Below, piece after piece: positions 22,515 to 31,436 of a stretch of DNA of 64,000 bases. Numbering within the stretch: the stretch's first letter is position 1; every line of letters starts with the position of its first letter. The notes beneath the pieces are model-generated. The model was not told the origin of the DNA. It searched no databases and worked only from the letters and a program-made list of their open reading frames with translations. Location: positions 310,001-374,000 of the forward strand of contig NZ_JAJSDX010000004.1 in NCBI RefSeq assembly GCF_021272205.1, written 5' to 3'. The DNA comes from Pantoea sp. Mb-10. GTDB lineage: Bacteria > Pseudomonadota > Gammaproteobacteria > Enterobacterales > Enterobacteriaceae. Position numbers and translations under genes: made by a program.

Positions 22515-23180
22515 TTACTCAGCCGCGAGCACCGTCGGTTTTTCACTATTAGCATCCACATCTACCAAAATACCTTTCAGCCCTTCAATCTTCTCAACCA
22601 GTACCTTCACCCCATCATCATGCGCGATGTCCACGATGGGCATGGAAAACCCAATGCTCTTTATCGTTTTATCTTTAGATAAATGGACTATCCCGTCAGT
22701 AACGGGGTAGCCGTCATAGCACTTCCACATCTGTTCTGCTGCTGAATAGGTATCCTTACTGACCGGCGCAAAGAGATAAATGTTGAGGTAAGTTTGTGAT
22801 GACTCGACAGCGGTTTTTAACTGCGTTGCCAACGGTTCTTGCTCTTTACCGTAGTGTGCCACGCGCTGGTCAGCTTCAAGTTCGCTGTCTGTCACTAACT
22901 TAAAATCCAGGACGAAATCGGCGGTAGTAAGCGCGGAGCCGGGTTGTTGCGGCGTTGCGAAGACAAAAGATACATCCATCATCGGCAGATAATCCCATGC
23001 CCACGTCTCCAAAGGATTTACCCTACGGCCCGGTGGCTTACAAAAGCTCCACGCGTCCCAGACAAGGAAGTTGGTACCCACGTTCTGGGCGGCCCTATTA
23101 ATCATCGGCAGTATCTGTTGATAAAAGGCTGCGCAGATGCGGTGCGCCTGACGAACTTGCGCAAAAGGATCGTGGGTCAT
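22515..23180 (-). CDS. Uncharacterised protein, second gene of a nuclease-like pair
   Basis: The 221-residue product is not recognised. It has no signal peptide or membrane segment. A central hydrophobic strand with Asp-Phe-Val-Leu-Asp-Phe-Lys (about 96-102) could be the core of a restriction-like fold, but this is weak. Its start overlaps the stop of the upstream PD-(D/E)XK gene by 4 bases (ATGA), so the two are translationally coupled and probably act together. GC content is closer to the host than in the neighbouring helicase gene. Confidence 0.7.
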   Translation of the reverse strand: MTHDPFAQVRQAHRICAAFYQQILPMINRAAQNVGTNFLVWDAWSFCKPPGRRVNPLETWAWDYLPMMDVSFVFATPQQPGSALTTADFVLDFKLVTDSELEADQRVAHYGKEQEPLATQLKTAVESSQTYLNIYLFAPVSKDTYSAAEQMWKCYDGYPVTDGIVHLSKDKTIKSIGFSMPIVDIAHDDGVKVLVEKIEGLKGILVDVDANSEKPTVLAAE

Positions 23181-23899
23181 GATTGTGCCTTAACAAAAGA
23201 GAAATCGGTGGATAAAGGATGCTGGGCGATAAACGGGTAAAAATCTTTCCAGGGAAGCAGCGGCTCGCGAATCCCATAAAGAGATAACGCGTTCAAACAA
23301 TCGGCAACGATGCGCTTATCTTGCGGCGTATCCCATTCCGCATGCTGCAGCTGCTGACGAACGTCGTCCCACTCTTTGCTATAAAAATAAACGCTGGAAA
23401 ACTCTTGTGCTAATTCACTGAACCATTGACCAGCGGCTTGGGGAACATTTCCAAGCGCCATAAAATGTACCTGGGATTTCGCACCATCATCCTTTGCATA
23501 GGTATAGAGTTCTCGGTGCCACTGATCCTGGGTCTGCCAGCCACCGCCGGGATGTTTCACTTCCACGATGAGCGCCGCATGCTCAAAGTTCATCACCACA
23601 TCGGGCTCTGCATAACGCGCTTCGCCGTCAAGCGCCAACTTGATATTGTTCGGTATGATTTGTGGAAAGTCGTATTTGGGCCAAAACAACATGCACTCAA
23701 ATTCACCCCAATCATCTCGGTTGATCCCTAGCAGTGAGTCCAAAAAGCGATCCATCGCGTCCGAAGATAAATAGTTGATACGCGTCCAGAAGGCGGCGGT
23801 GAGCATATCTTCATAGTGCTTGAAAACGGAGCGCCAGCTTTGCGAAATCCCATCTTTTACAACGCGGCCTGACTTCCCTTGTAGAATGGCATTCAGCAT
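23177..23899 (-). CDS. Protein with PD-(D/E)XK nuclease motif, first gene of a pair
   Basis: The 240-residue protein has a clear restriction-like signature: Ala-Glu-Pro-Asp-Val-Val at 97-102 (Asp100), a hydrophobic strand, then Ile-Val-Glu-Val-Lys at 111-115 (Glu113, Lys115). The flanking Gly-Gly-Gly-Trp-Gln-Thr-Gln-Asp-Gln-Trp segment is typical of the helix after this motif. No DNA-binding or methylase partner is present; the only partner is the overlapping downstream gene. A nuclease in a defence or abortive system is a reasonable guess. Family not identified. Confidence 0.72.
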   Translation of the reverse strand: MLNAILQGKSGRVVKDGISQSWRSVFKHYEDMLTAAFWTRINYLSSDAMDRFLDSLLGINRDDWGEFECMLFWPKYDFPQIIPNNIKLALDGEARYAEPDVVMNFEHAALIVEVKHPGGGWQTQDQWHRELYTYAKDDGAKSQVHFMALGNVPQAAGQWFSELAQEFSSVYFYSKEWDDVRQQLQHAEWDTPQDKRIVADCLNALSLYGIREPLLPWKDFYPFIAQHPLSTDFSFVKAQS

Positions 23900-24158
23900 C
23901 TCAAATCCTTTTTGTAGACTTCACCACATTCACACTAAAACGTTATCGGCTGGGTTAAATCCTACTTCAGCTGGGATGATATTATTCATCGTTTCATCGG
24001 ATTAGGGATTTACAAGGGCGTGCAATGAATTCACTGGTTAACATGTAATCGGCACCAAAACGTATGCTTCATTTAAGCAGAAGACTGTTGTATACCTCAC
24101 TCGTTTTGTGTCAATAAAGAATGCACAACAAAGGCCGCCCTAAACGGCCCTGATAATA
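23900..24158. other. Intergenic region
   Basis: About 260 bases without a gene. It carries the promoter area of the nuclease pair. A TCGGCACCA word at 24048 resembles the leuX end but is too short to be called an attachment site. Confidence 0.4.
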
Positions 24159-25172
24159 TCAACGCACCGCAAAATAAAAACACAGGCCCGCCAACGTGAC
24201 GGCACCGATCAACATAGCGATATTGCCCGGTCGCATGCCCAGCGCTTTCTCTTTGATCTCATATTTAATGGGTAATTTGGGTTTGATGAGGTTAATCGGC
24301 GTGGCGATGCCCAACTCCTCATTGATATCGCTTAATTCAATAAACGCGACGTCGTCGGCCTGGATATTTTGACTGAAATCATAATTGATGGCGGCCTTCC
24401 ACGGGTTTTTATCTTCGTGAATAAGCAGACTGTTGTTCGCCGGGATCTCGGTGGGCTTCGGATAATAACGCTTACAGGTTTTTTTGCTGCTATTCACCAG
24501 ATATTTATCGATGGCCAGCGTGTGGAATTTCTTGCCCGGCACATACGAAGAATTACCGTCGCGCACCACCCGATGCTGCTCTCGCTCTTCGGTGTATTTA
24601 TACACATAGAGCAGGTGGCAATCCATAAAGTGCATGAGGTCTACCGCCCACTCGTGGCCTTTCTTACGCAGACGCTCAGCACAGTCTTCAAAATCCGCTT
24701 TATCGGTCAGAAAGCCGATGTGCAGCTCGATAACATCCACTACCGTCTGCGCCGCCTTGATCTTGCTGCGAAAGTCGCTGTAGCCTTTCTCCACCAGCAC
24801 GTTAAGCAGCTTCAGGAAGTTCACGGCGGATTTGTGATACTGCTCCGCTTCCTCTAATGAGGACTCGGCATCAAATAGCTTTATCTCTTTACTTAACGGA
24901 TCGGTGCCAAAGCACTCATACAATTTCTCAGCGGCCCGTTCGATGCCGCCATCTAATGCGGAGCGGTAACATTTAACCGAGGCGCTCATATCTTTATCGA
25001 TGCCTTCGCCATAGCGATAGCAATAACCCATATTGTAATAGGCTTTAGGATCTTGATTCGCCTCGGCTAATGCCTGCCACTCTAAAAAGCCGCAGTAAAA
25101 ATCCTCTGGCAATTTGGTGCCTAAAAAGAACAGCTCCCCTTTTTTTATCGCGCGGTCTATTTTCTCTTTCAT
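24159..25172 (-). CDS. Sel1-repeat protein with a C-terminal membrane anchor
   Basis: The 337-residue protein has one to two Sel1/TPR-like repeats near residues 40-95 (Ala-Tyr-Tyr-Asn-Met-Gly-Tyr-Cys-Tyr-Arg-Tyr-Gly-Glu-Gly). A long helical part and a beta-rich domain follow, and one membrane helix (about 316-335) sits at the very end. It would be tail-anchored with the bulk in the cytoplasm. Sel1 repeats mediate protein contacts. It stands alone at the right edge of the island, so a defence or stress role is possible but unsupported. Confidence 0.7.
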   Translation of the reverse strand: MKEKIDRAIKKGELFFLGTKLPEDFYCGFLEWQALAEANQDPKAYYNMGYCYRYGEGIDKDMSASVKCYRSALDGGIERAAEKLYECFGTDPLSKEIKLFDAESSLEEAEQYHKSAVNFLKLLNVLVEKGYSDFRSKIKAAQTVVDVIELHIGFLTDKADFEDCAERLRKKGHEWAVDLMHFMDCHLLYVYKYTEEREQHRVVRDGNSSYVPGKKFHTLAIDKYLVNSSKKTCKRYYPKPTEIPANNSLLIHEDKNPWKAAINYDFSQNIQADDVAFIELSDINEELGIATPINLIKPKLPIKYEIKEKALGMRPGNIAMLIGAVTLAGLCFYFAVR

Positions 25173-25436
25173 AAAGCATCCCTAAGCCAAATTTGCCAGA
25201 ATATGAAAAGCGGAAAAATCCTAATCTTCAATTAAACCACAAATCCTTTATTGTGACTGCCTCCATTTTTTTGTAGCGCGTATTTCCGCGATAAATGAGA
25301 AATAAAGCCCGCGCTAACCGAACCGGCATGACAGCAGCAAAAGCAGAGCACGATGCCCGCGCGCCAGGCCGCCGTAGTTCCGCCTGGCGGCGTAACGTGG
25401 CAAACTATGCGCCGGTCAATTTTACGGATACTTTTC
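25173..25436. other. Intergenic region at the island right edge
   Basis: No gene is supported. Base composition shifts here from AT-rich island to GC-rich backbone. No second copy of the leuX end was found. Confidence 0.4.
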
Positions 25437-25766
25437 ATGACGCACTCCCTTGAACAGCGGATCTATGAGCTGGTGCGGCGCTATGACGGCGTCTACTTGT
25501 TTAAGCAGAAAACGCTGACGCCGCAGATTGATATCGACAGCGATCTCAACTTCGAACGTGAAGAGGCCGCTGCGCTGATGGAGGAGTTTTTCGCCGAGTT
25601 CGACGTGGATCGCGGCGCATTCGCCATTGAAACCTACTATCCCACCGAACCGTCGCTGTTCAACATCCTCAATCCCTTTGCCAAGCGTGACGTGCCGATC
25701 GTGCCGGATTTCACGCTGGCGATGCTGATCGCCTCGGCAGAGGCGGGGCGCTGGCTCTACGAATAG
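25437..25766 (+). CDS. DUF1493 family protein
   Basis: The 109-residue product begins at the ATG at 25437. It carries the DUF1493 pattern: an acidic N-terminal helix, Asp-Ser-Asp-Leu-Asn-Phe-Glu-Arg-Glu-Glu-Ala, then Phe-Phe-Ala-Glu-Phe and a C-terminal Pro-Asp-Phe-Thr-Leu-Ala-Met-Leu. The family is small, acidic and of unknown function; some members resemble acyl carrier protein folds. It is the first backbone gene after the island. Confidence 0.75.
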   Translation: MTHSLEQRIYELVRRYDGVYLFKQKTLTPQIDIDSDLNFEREEAAALMEEFFAEFDVDRGAFAIETYYPTEPSLFNILNPFAKRDVPIVPDFTLAMLIASAEAGRWLYE

Positions 25767-25864
25767 CGCCCGCCTTATCCGTCCGCGAAGTGACAAAAAA
25801 TTCACTTCTCGCGCGGGCAAAAAGTCAGCACACTAGCCGCCTTACATCATGATGGAGAGAGGGC

Positions 25865-26911
25865 ATGAATACCCGATTGCTGCACGCGCTGGCGCTGTGC
25901 GCAACCTTGAGTGCAACGGCGATGGCTGAGGATGGCGTCTCGTTTAGCCACAAAGATTGGGAGCTCGCCTGCGACAACACCTTAACCTGCCGCGCGGCGG
26001 GCTACAGCGCCGAAGAGGGCGCGGGCGGCTCGGTGCTGATCACGCGCGCGGGCGGCCCAAACGCGCCGGTGCACGGTCGCGTGGTGCTGGCGGACACCGG
26101 CGATGATGACTCCAAGCAGGTGGATCACCTCGCGCTGTGGATCGATGACCACGCGCAAGGGGAGGCGGTGAAAGCGGACAACGACGAGTGGACGCTAACC
26201 GATGCTCAAACCCTGGCGCTGGTTGCCGCCATTAAAGGCAGCGGCAAAGTGGAATTTCGCGGCGGTGAGGAGCCTTTCGAGCTCTCCAGCAACGGCGCGT
26301 TCGCCACGCTGCTGAAAATGGATGACGCGCAGGGCCGCATCAACACGCCCGGTGCGCTGGTGCGCAAAGGCAATCAGCCTGAGAGCAGCGTACCGCCCGC
26401 AGTGGCGATGCCGGTGATTCATCAGGTGCGCGTGGCCAAAGCCGACGCGCGCCCGCTGACGGAGAGCGAACTGACGCTGCTCAAACCGAGGCTGATTGCG
26501 GCGCTCACGGACGATGACAGCTGCGACAACTTAGCGCCGTCCGACGACCAGCCGGAAGAGGGGGCGGAGCCGCCCACCCTGACGCCGGTGGATGCCAACC
26601 ACGTGCTGATCGCCGCGCTGTGCTGGCGCGGGGCCTATAACGAAGGGTATGGCTTCTGGTTAACGGACCCGCAGTTCAAAGAAAAACCGACGCTGATCAC
26701 CGACTCGGGCACCGACTACAGCGAAGGGGTGATCACCGAAGCGCAGAAAGGGCGCGGCATCGGCGACTGCTGGAGCACCGCCGAGTGGGTGTGGGACGGC
26801 AAAACCTTTGTACAAAGTAGCGATGCCACCACCGGCATGTGCCGGGCGATCCGCGCCGGCGGCGCATGGCCGCTGCCGACGCTGGTCACGAACGTCAAAC
26901 CCGCCGCCTGA
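25865..26911 (+). CDS. DUF1176 family exported protein
   Basis: The 348-residue protein has a signal peptide cleaved near Ala-Met-Ala (residues 1-21) and a good ribosome binding site (GGAGAGAGGG). The mature part fits the DUF1176 family: Phe-Ser-His-Lys-Asp-Trp-Glu-Leu-Ala-Cys-Asp-Asn, conserved cysteines, and a C-terminal domain with Cys-Trp-Arg-Gly-Ala-Tyr-Asn. It is probably periplasmic; function unknown. A shared hairpin lies between its stop and that of convergent yecA. Confidence 0.82.
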   Translation: MNTRLLHALALCATLSATAMAEDGVSFSHKDWELACDNTLTCRAAGYSAEEGAGGSVLITRAGGPNAPVHGRVVLADTGDDDSKQVDHLALWIDDHAQGEAVKADNDEWTLTDAQTLALVAAIKGSGKVEFRGGEEPFELSSNGAFATLLKMDDAQGRINTPGALVRKGNQPESSVPPAVAMPVIHQVRVAKADARPLTESELTLLKPRLIAALTDDDSCDNLAPSDDQPEEGAEPPTLTPVDANHVLIAALCWRGAYNEGYGFWLTDPQFKEKPTLITDSGTDYSEGVITEAQKGRGIGDCWSTAEWVWDGKTFVQSSDATTGMCRAIRAGGAWPLPTLVTNVKPAA

Positions 26912-26920
26912 CTCGGCCAA

Positions 26921-26944
26921 ACAGGGCGCCGCCTGGCGCCCTGT
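26921..26944. terminator. Bidirectional hairpin between convergent genes
   Basis: A perfect 10-bp stem ACAGGGCGCC / GGCGCCCTGT with a 4-base loop lies between the DUF1176 gene and yecA. Confidence 0.7.
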
Positions 26945-26950
26945 GCAATC

Positions 26951-27619
26951 TTACTTACCGCAGCACTGCTTGAACTTTTTACCGCTGCCGCACGGGCAGG
27001 GATCGTTACGGCCCACTTTGTCTCCGGCGCGGTAGGGCTCAGGATCGGGCTGCGCCATACGCTGTTCCTGCCAATAGTCATGCAGCGCCAGCGCGGCGGG
27101 GCGAATCGCCTCGATGCTCGCTTCAAACGCGTCGGGCGAAAACGCTTCCCGCGTGGCGAGGTGCGCCTCGCTGCCGTGTAAGGTAATGGCGTCCAGCGCG
27201 GGCTGCTGTTCCGGCGGCAGCAGCGACCAGTCGGCGTCCAGCGCCATGCCGCGCAGATAGCCGTAGCACCAGTCTTCCACCACGCTGAACTCCTGGCCTT
27301 CCATCTCCTGCCAGCCAAACAGCGGATCGAACTGCTCGGGGTAGGAGGCCAGGCGCTCGGCGATGTCGTTAAAATGCTGGATCACCAGCGCCATAAAGCG
27401 ATCCCGCTCGCGCGCGTTCTCCCACTTAGGGATCTGCTTCTCGCCGCCCCAAATCGCCACCATCCAGCTGCTGAGTTCGATGTCGTTCGGCCCTGAGAGC
27501 AGCGCCGTGAGCATGCCGTCCAGCTCGGAGGTATCGACCACGGAGGCATCGTTGCCGTGTTTCTCCAGCATATCGTCCAGCCAGTTCAGCTCTTTTTCGG
27601 TTAACGGGCCTTGATTCAT
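26951..27619 (-). CDS. yecA: YecA/UPF0149 family protein with SEC-C zinc motif
   Basis: The 222-residue product aligns with E. coli YecA from memory, from the N-terminal Gly-Pro-Leu-x-Glu-x-Glu-Leu to the end. Residues 15-170 form the helical UPF0149 domain. The C-terminus is a SEC-C motif, [18 protein letters not shown], a metal-binding tail also found in SecA. E. coli YecA has been linked to ribosomes and SecA-like tails, but its role is not settled. Confidence 0.9.
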   Translation of the reverse strand: MNQGPLTEKELNWLDDMLEKHGNDASVVDTSELDGMLTALLSGPNDIELSSWMVAIWGGEKQIPKWENARERDRFMALVIQHFNDIAERLASYPEQFDPLFGWQEMEGQEFSVVEDWCYGYLRGMALDADWSLLPPEQQPALDAITLHGSEAHLATREAFSPDAFEASIEAIRPAALALHDYWQEQRMAQPDPEPYRAGDKVGRNDPCPCGSGKKFKQCCGK

Positions 27620-27915
27620 GCGGCATCTCCTGCGGTGTGGGCTCAGTAAACGTAATGGGCGCGATTATAGCGGGATGCATCGGGTTTTGCGGTTTTTTCC
27701 ACGCCGTCGAACACGCAACGCCTCGGCGTGCCGAAGCATAGGGGGCGGGCGCGCGCATGACGCTAACGGATCTTTGCAATTTTGCTGCACCGCGATGGCA
27801 ACAAGCTGCGGTATGCTGTGCGACGACGTTGCTTTCAGGCGGGCCGGGAACCTTCCGCGCGCTGCGCTTGTCAGTAAGATGGACAATAAATAATTCACTG
27901 GAGTGGACATCATCC

Positions 27916-28398
27916 ATGCGCAGGACACACATCTCTCTTGTTTCAGCAGGTATTTTTCTGGGCGCGTTAAGTCTGACTTCTGCCGCGATGGCCGAAGGGG
28001 AAGCCGCCAACACCGTTCCCACGCCGCCGCAGGTGCAGCAAGCCGCGCCGGATGCGCCCGCAGCGGATGCGCCGGCCAGCAGTGAGCCAGCCGAGTCCAG
28101 CGGCGATGTGGCGCCCGTGCGTCCGGCCCCCGATAACTCGGCGACGGCCCCTTCAGCGGCAAACAATTACGATCTCAATCCCATCATCATCGACTACAAA
28201 GAGTACAAAGTGGGCGACGTGGTGCCGGATGAGTACCGTAAAAAGCAGTACACCATCGTAGATTGGAAGGCGCGTCATCTGCCTGCCCCGCAGGACGGCG
28301 CACACTGGGCTTACATCAATGCCAACTACATCCTGATTACCGACGACAGCGGCAAAATCGTGATGGGCAAATCCGGCGACATCTTCTTCAAAGGCTAA
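27916..28398 (+). CDS. RcnB-like periplasmic protein
   Basis: The 160-residue product starts at the ATG at 27916 and has a signal peptide ending Ala-Met-Ala. A Pro/Ala/Gln-rich low-complexity linker (about 28-75) is followed by a C-terminal domain with Gly-Asp-Val-Val-Pro-Asp-Glu-Tyr-Arg and Ile-Val-Asp-Trp. That matches the RcnB family, which includes a periplasmic nickel/cobalt homeostasis protein. There are no rcnA or rcnR neighbours, so a metal role is not implied. The ribosome binding site is weak or distant. Confidence 0.75.
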   Translation: MRRTHISLVSAGIFLGALSLTSAAMAEGEAANTVPTPPQVQQAAPDAPAADAPASSEPAESSGDVAPVRPAPDNSATAPSAANNYDLNPIIIDYKEYKVGDVVPDEYRKKQYTIVDWKARHLPAPQDGAHWAYINANYILITDDSGKIVMGKSGDIFFKG

Positions 28399-28407
28399 CC
28401 GCCTACC

Positions 28408-28432
28408 CGCAGGCGCACCCGCTGCGCCTGCG
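28408..28432. terminator. Hairpin between the RcnB-like gene and opgB
   Basis: CGCAGGCGCA / TGCGCCTGCG, a perfect 10-bp stem, lies between two convergent stops and is followed by a pyrimidine-rich run on the plus side. Confidence 0.65.
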
Positions 28433-28446
28433 TCTCTTCCCGCCCG

Positions 28447-30735
28447 CTACTCCTGCGGCACAATCGTAATATCCACCATGCCAATGCCAAGCTTACGCGG
28501 ATCCTGTCCGGTGATATTGCCGACGTTCGAGAGCTGAGGCTCCGGCGGCGCAATAATCAGGGTGTGGCTGCCCGTGGGATTGGTGAAATGCAGCGTGGTG
28601 GTCGAGAACGCGTCACTCAGATTAAGCGACTGCACCTGATCGCCGACCCGCACCGGAATGGGACGGTGGGCGTTAGGGCCATAGGCGCGCGCGGTGATCA
28701 CCAGCGCAAAGCGCGTAGGCAGCGGATCGACATATTCAATCTTCACTTCCGGTGCCAGGTTGGCATTCGACCAGCGTCCCCAGGGTTCCGGGCGTGAGAT
28801 ACCGCTGAATTGCTTCACGCTCTGCGGCGCGCCGGGCACGGTCAACAGGAAGCGGTCGGCGGGATAGCGAATCGCGTTATCCTCAATGCGCATCTGCTGC
28901 ACCGTCTGCTGATAGGTCGCCGCGCTGATCGCGGCGTGTGGGAAGCGCGCCTGGCCTTTCCATACCGGTTTATCAATGTGCGTTACCGTGGGCTGCGCAC
29001 CCAGCTGACCCATCGCCACGCAGAGATCGGTCGAGAGCGCCAGCGCGGGCTGCCACACGCGGCCCTGCTTAAAGCAGCGATCCACCCAGACAAACTTCTC
29101 TCCGGCGGTGAAATCCGCCAGCTGATAGCGCAGCGGGGCGGCGTATTCCCCTTCCGGCAGCGGCTCAACGCGATCTTTCGCGATGCGGAACAGAATCGGC
29201 AGCTTAAACGTCGAGCCCGAGAAGCTAAGGGTATTTTGCGTCTGATCCACGGTAAAGGTCTCTAGCCGGGTGGGGAATTTCCACAGCTGGATGATGTCAG
29301 GCTTCCACGCGTTGACCTTCTGCGCCATATCGGGAAACAGGCTCGACAGCGAAGTGGACGACAGCCCGCTGCGTCCCAGCCCGATGGCGTTATCGCCGCC
29401 GAGCAGATCGAGCAGGGTTGCGCCGTTATCCAGCGTGCTGCGTTTGCCGTCGATCACCTCCGCCTGCGGCCGATCGCCGCGGATCACCATAAACAGATCG
29501 CGACGCGGGTGTTTGATCAGGTAGGGATGCGCGGTGTTGTTCATCGCCAGGTGATCCGAACTCACCACAATTACCGTGTTTTTAAACCACGGCGAGGCTT
29601 TAATGCGCGTAATCAGCCGCGCCACGTGCTCCTGCGAGCAGGCCACGGCGCTAAATGACTGATTGGGTTTGCCGTCATAGCTGTAGCGCTTGCGCTGGCA
29701 GCTGCGCGAGATAAAGCCATCCGGATGGTGGGTGTCTACCGTCAGGGTGAACAGCGCAAAGCGCTTGTTCTGGCGCGACAGCGTGTCGAACTGGTCATAG
29801 ACCGCGTCCATCACCGTGTCGTCGTAAAAGCCCCAGTTATTGCGGTAGTTGGGATCGGCGACGCGGTTTTTCAGCTCCTGCGAGCCGAACATGTGCTCGG
29901 CCTGAAAACCGTGCGACAGCAAAAAGGTGTCTTTGCCGGCGAAGCGCAAATCGGCGCCCTGTATAAACCAGTTTTCATAGCCGGAATGCTTGAGGATATC
30001 GCCGAGGCAAACGTTCTGCGGGTAGAAGCTGGAGAGCGAGCCCGACGCATTGCCGTCAAACGGCGCGAACAGCGGAATACCGCACTGTGACGCCACCATC
30101 CCCGCAATGGTGTAGTCGGTGCCGGGCAGCTGTTCGGTGTCGCTGAAATCCAGGCTCTGCTCTTTTTCGCGGCTCAGCTCGGGCGCGAGGCCGGGAAAGG
30201 CTTGCTCGTCAAAGTAGGTGCGCTCCAGGCTCTCGCCATAAATCCACACCACGTTGAGTGTGGGATGGTCGATCGCCGTGCGCGGCGTCTTAAAGTAGCG
30301 TGCAAAATCGGCATCGCCCGGCTGCGTATGCGAGGCAATCAGCGCCTGTACCTGACGAAATGCGGGGGCGGTCTGCACTGAACCCGCTGCGCAGGCCACC
30401 GCCAGCAGGCTCCAGCCGACGTGATGCGGCCGCTTATGGCGACGCAACAGCCACGAGAGCAGACAAAACAGCAGAAACAAGCCGAGGAGTAAGCCAATGG
30501 CGGGTACCACATATTTACTGACGCCCGCGCCGGTCAGGCTATTGGTCAGGGTATACAGCACCGCATCGTTAATGCCGTCGCCGGTGAAGTAGTTGCTGGC
30601 AAACAGCGTGGCGTTCAGCACGATAAACAGGGTGAGCAGCAGCAGCATCAGGATAAACCAGAACGTATTGCGCCCGGCTTTGCAGGAATAGACCACGATA
30701 GCGGCTAAAAAAAGTACAACCGAAAGCAATTCCAA
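28447..30735 (-). CDS. opgB: Phosphoglycerol transferase I (OpgB/MdoB)
   Basis: The 762-residue protein equals E. coli OpgB in length. Four hydrophobic segments lie in the first 135 residues, followed by a large periplasmic sulfatase-fold domain (about 155-500). Visible metal-site features include Asn-Val-Val-Trp-Ile-Tyr-Gly-Glu-Ser and a His-His-Pro-Asp-Gly segment near 335. Ser-Ser-Asp-His-Leu-Ala lies near 395. OpgB transfers phosphoglycerol from phosphatidylglycerol to periplasmic glucans. In E. coli it lies close to yjjA, as here apart from the inserted island. Followed by a shared terminator. Confidence 0.93.
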   Translation of the reverse strand: MELLSVVLFLAAIVVYSCKAGRNTFWFILMLLLLTLFIVLNATLFASNYFTGDGINDAVLYTLTNSLTGAGVSKYVVPAIGLLLGLFLLFCLLSWLLRRHKRPHHVGWSLLAVACAAGSVQTAPAFRQVQALIASHTQPGDADFARYFKTPRTAIDHPTLNVVWIYGESLERTYFDEQAFPGLAPELSREKEQSLDFSDTEQLPGTDYTIAGMVASQCGIPLFAPFDGNASGSLSSFYPQNVCLGDILKHSGYENWFIQGADLRFAGKDTFLLSHGFQAEHMFGSQELKNRVADPNYRNNWGFYDDTVMDAVYDQFDTLSRQNKRFALFTLTVDTHHPDGFISRSCQRKRYSYDGKPNQSFSAVACSQEHVARLITRIKASPWFKNTVIVVSSDHLAMNNTAHPYLIKHPRRDLFMVIRGDRPQAEVIDGKRSTLDNGATLLDLLGGDNAIGLGRSGLSSTSLSSLFPDMAQKVNAWKPDIIQLWKFPTRLETFTVDQTQNTLSFSGSTFKLPILFRIAKDRVEPLPEGEYAAPLRYQLADFTAGEKFVWVDRCFKQGRVWQPALALSTDLCVAMGQLGAQPTVTHIDKPVWKGQARFPHAAISAATYQQTVQQMRIEDNAIRYPADRFLLTVPGAPQSVKQFSGISRPEPWGRWSNANLAPEVKIEYVDPLPTRFALVITARAYGPNAHRPIPVRVGDQVQSLNLSDAFSTTTLHFTNPTGSHTLIIAPPEPQLSNVGNITGQDPRKLGIGMVDITIVPQE

Positions 30736-30940
30736 CGTTGATCCTCACAGTTAGCGGTGACACGGTCCTGATGCCGTCGGCCCTCTTTGGCGCCAATCTA
30801 TCTGGAGTGTCACACGGCTGCAATACAGCCGATCACATTTGTGCGGATACCCCGCGCGGCGCACCCTGCGCGTTGGCGGAAAGTCCCGTTTTGCCTGGCC
30901 GCAACCGCCTGCTGGCGCGGCCCCGTGAGCGAAACGGCGC
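30736..30940. other. Intergenic region upstream of opgB
   Basis: About 200 bases with no gene; it contains the opgB promoter region and the end of the tautomerase transcript. Confidence 0.4.
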
Positions 30941-31330
30941 TTACAGCGCGCCGGTCAGATACTGCGCTTCACCGTCGGCAAAGCTCCAGTCGCCTTTGTC
31001 GTTGGTGATAAAGCTGATCATGACATCGCTGCCCGCTACGCCGCAGTGCGTGTGCAGTTCGCGCGCCAGTTCGGCCATAAAGCGCGTTTTCTGCGCCTCA
31101 CTGCGCGGGCTGGTGTAAACCCGCACCATCACCAGATTGGTACTGCGCGTGAAACCCAGCCCTGTATCCTGAAACACCATCTGGTAAGCTTTGTTTTCGT
31201 GAACAATTTGGTAACGATCGCGTGCCGGGACGTTAAAGGCGGTTAAGACGGCGCGGTGCGCGGCGTCCAGCAGCGTGCGGATCTGGTCGGGCGAACGCCC
31301 TTCGATAAGATCAAACGTGAGCAGTGGCAT
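30941..31330 (-). CDS. Tautomerase family protein
   Basis: The start at 31330 gives Met-Pro-Leu-Leu-Thr-Phe, placing the catalytic proline at position 2 after Met removal as the superfamily requires; an upstream in-frame start is therefore wrong. The 129-residue length and beta-alpha-beta repeats match the longer tautomerase_2 group. Members isomerise or dehalogenate small keto acids. It is divergent from a LysR regulator 106 bases away, which probably controls it. Confidence 0.82.
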   Translation of the reverse strand: MPLLTFDLIEGRSPDQIRTLLDAAHRAVLTAFNVPARDRYQIVHENKAYQMVFQDTGLGFTRSTNLVMVRVYTSPRSEAQKTRFMAELARELHTHCGVAGSDVMISFITNDKGDWSFADGEAQYLTGAL

Positions 31331-31436
31331 GACATTTCCTCGTAGGGTGCTGTGCAATGTCGCTATGCTGCCGCCTGTGACCATAAAGAAAAAGCGCGCA
31401 GGCTGAATTGATTATTTATTATTTTGAACAATTGCG

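Noticed and set aside
24048..24056. TCGGCACCA word as a possible third leuX attachment copy
   Set aside because: Only nine bases match the leuX end; one such match is expected by chance in a window this size, and no longer similarity surrounds it.
25232..25438. Small minus-strand frame upstream of the DUF1493 gene
   Set aside because: It has Cys-rich, random-looking sequence, spans the island edge and lacks a convincing ribosome binding site.
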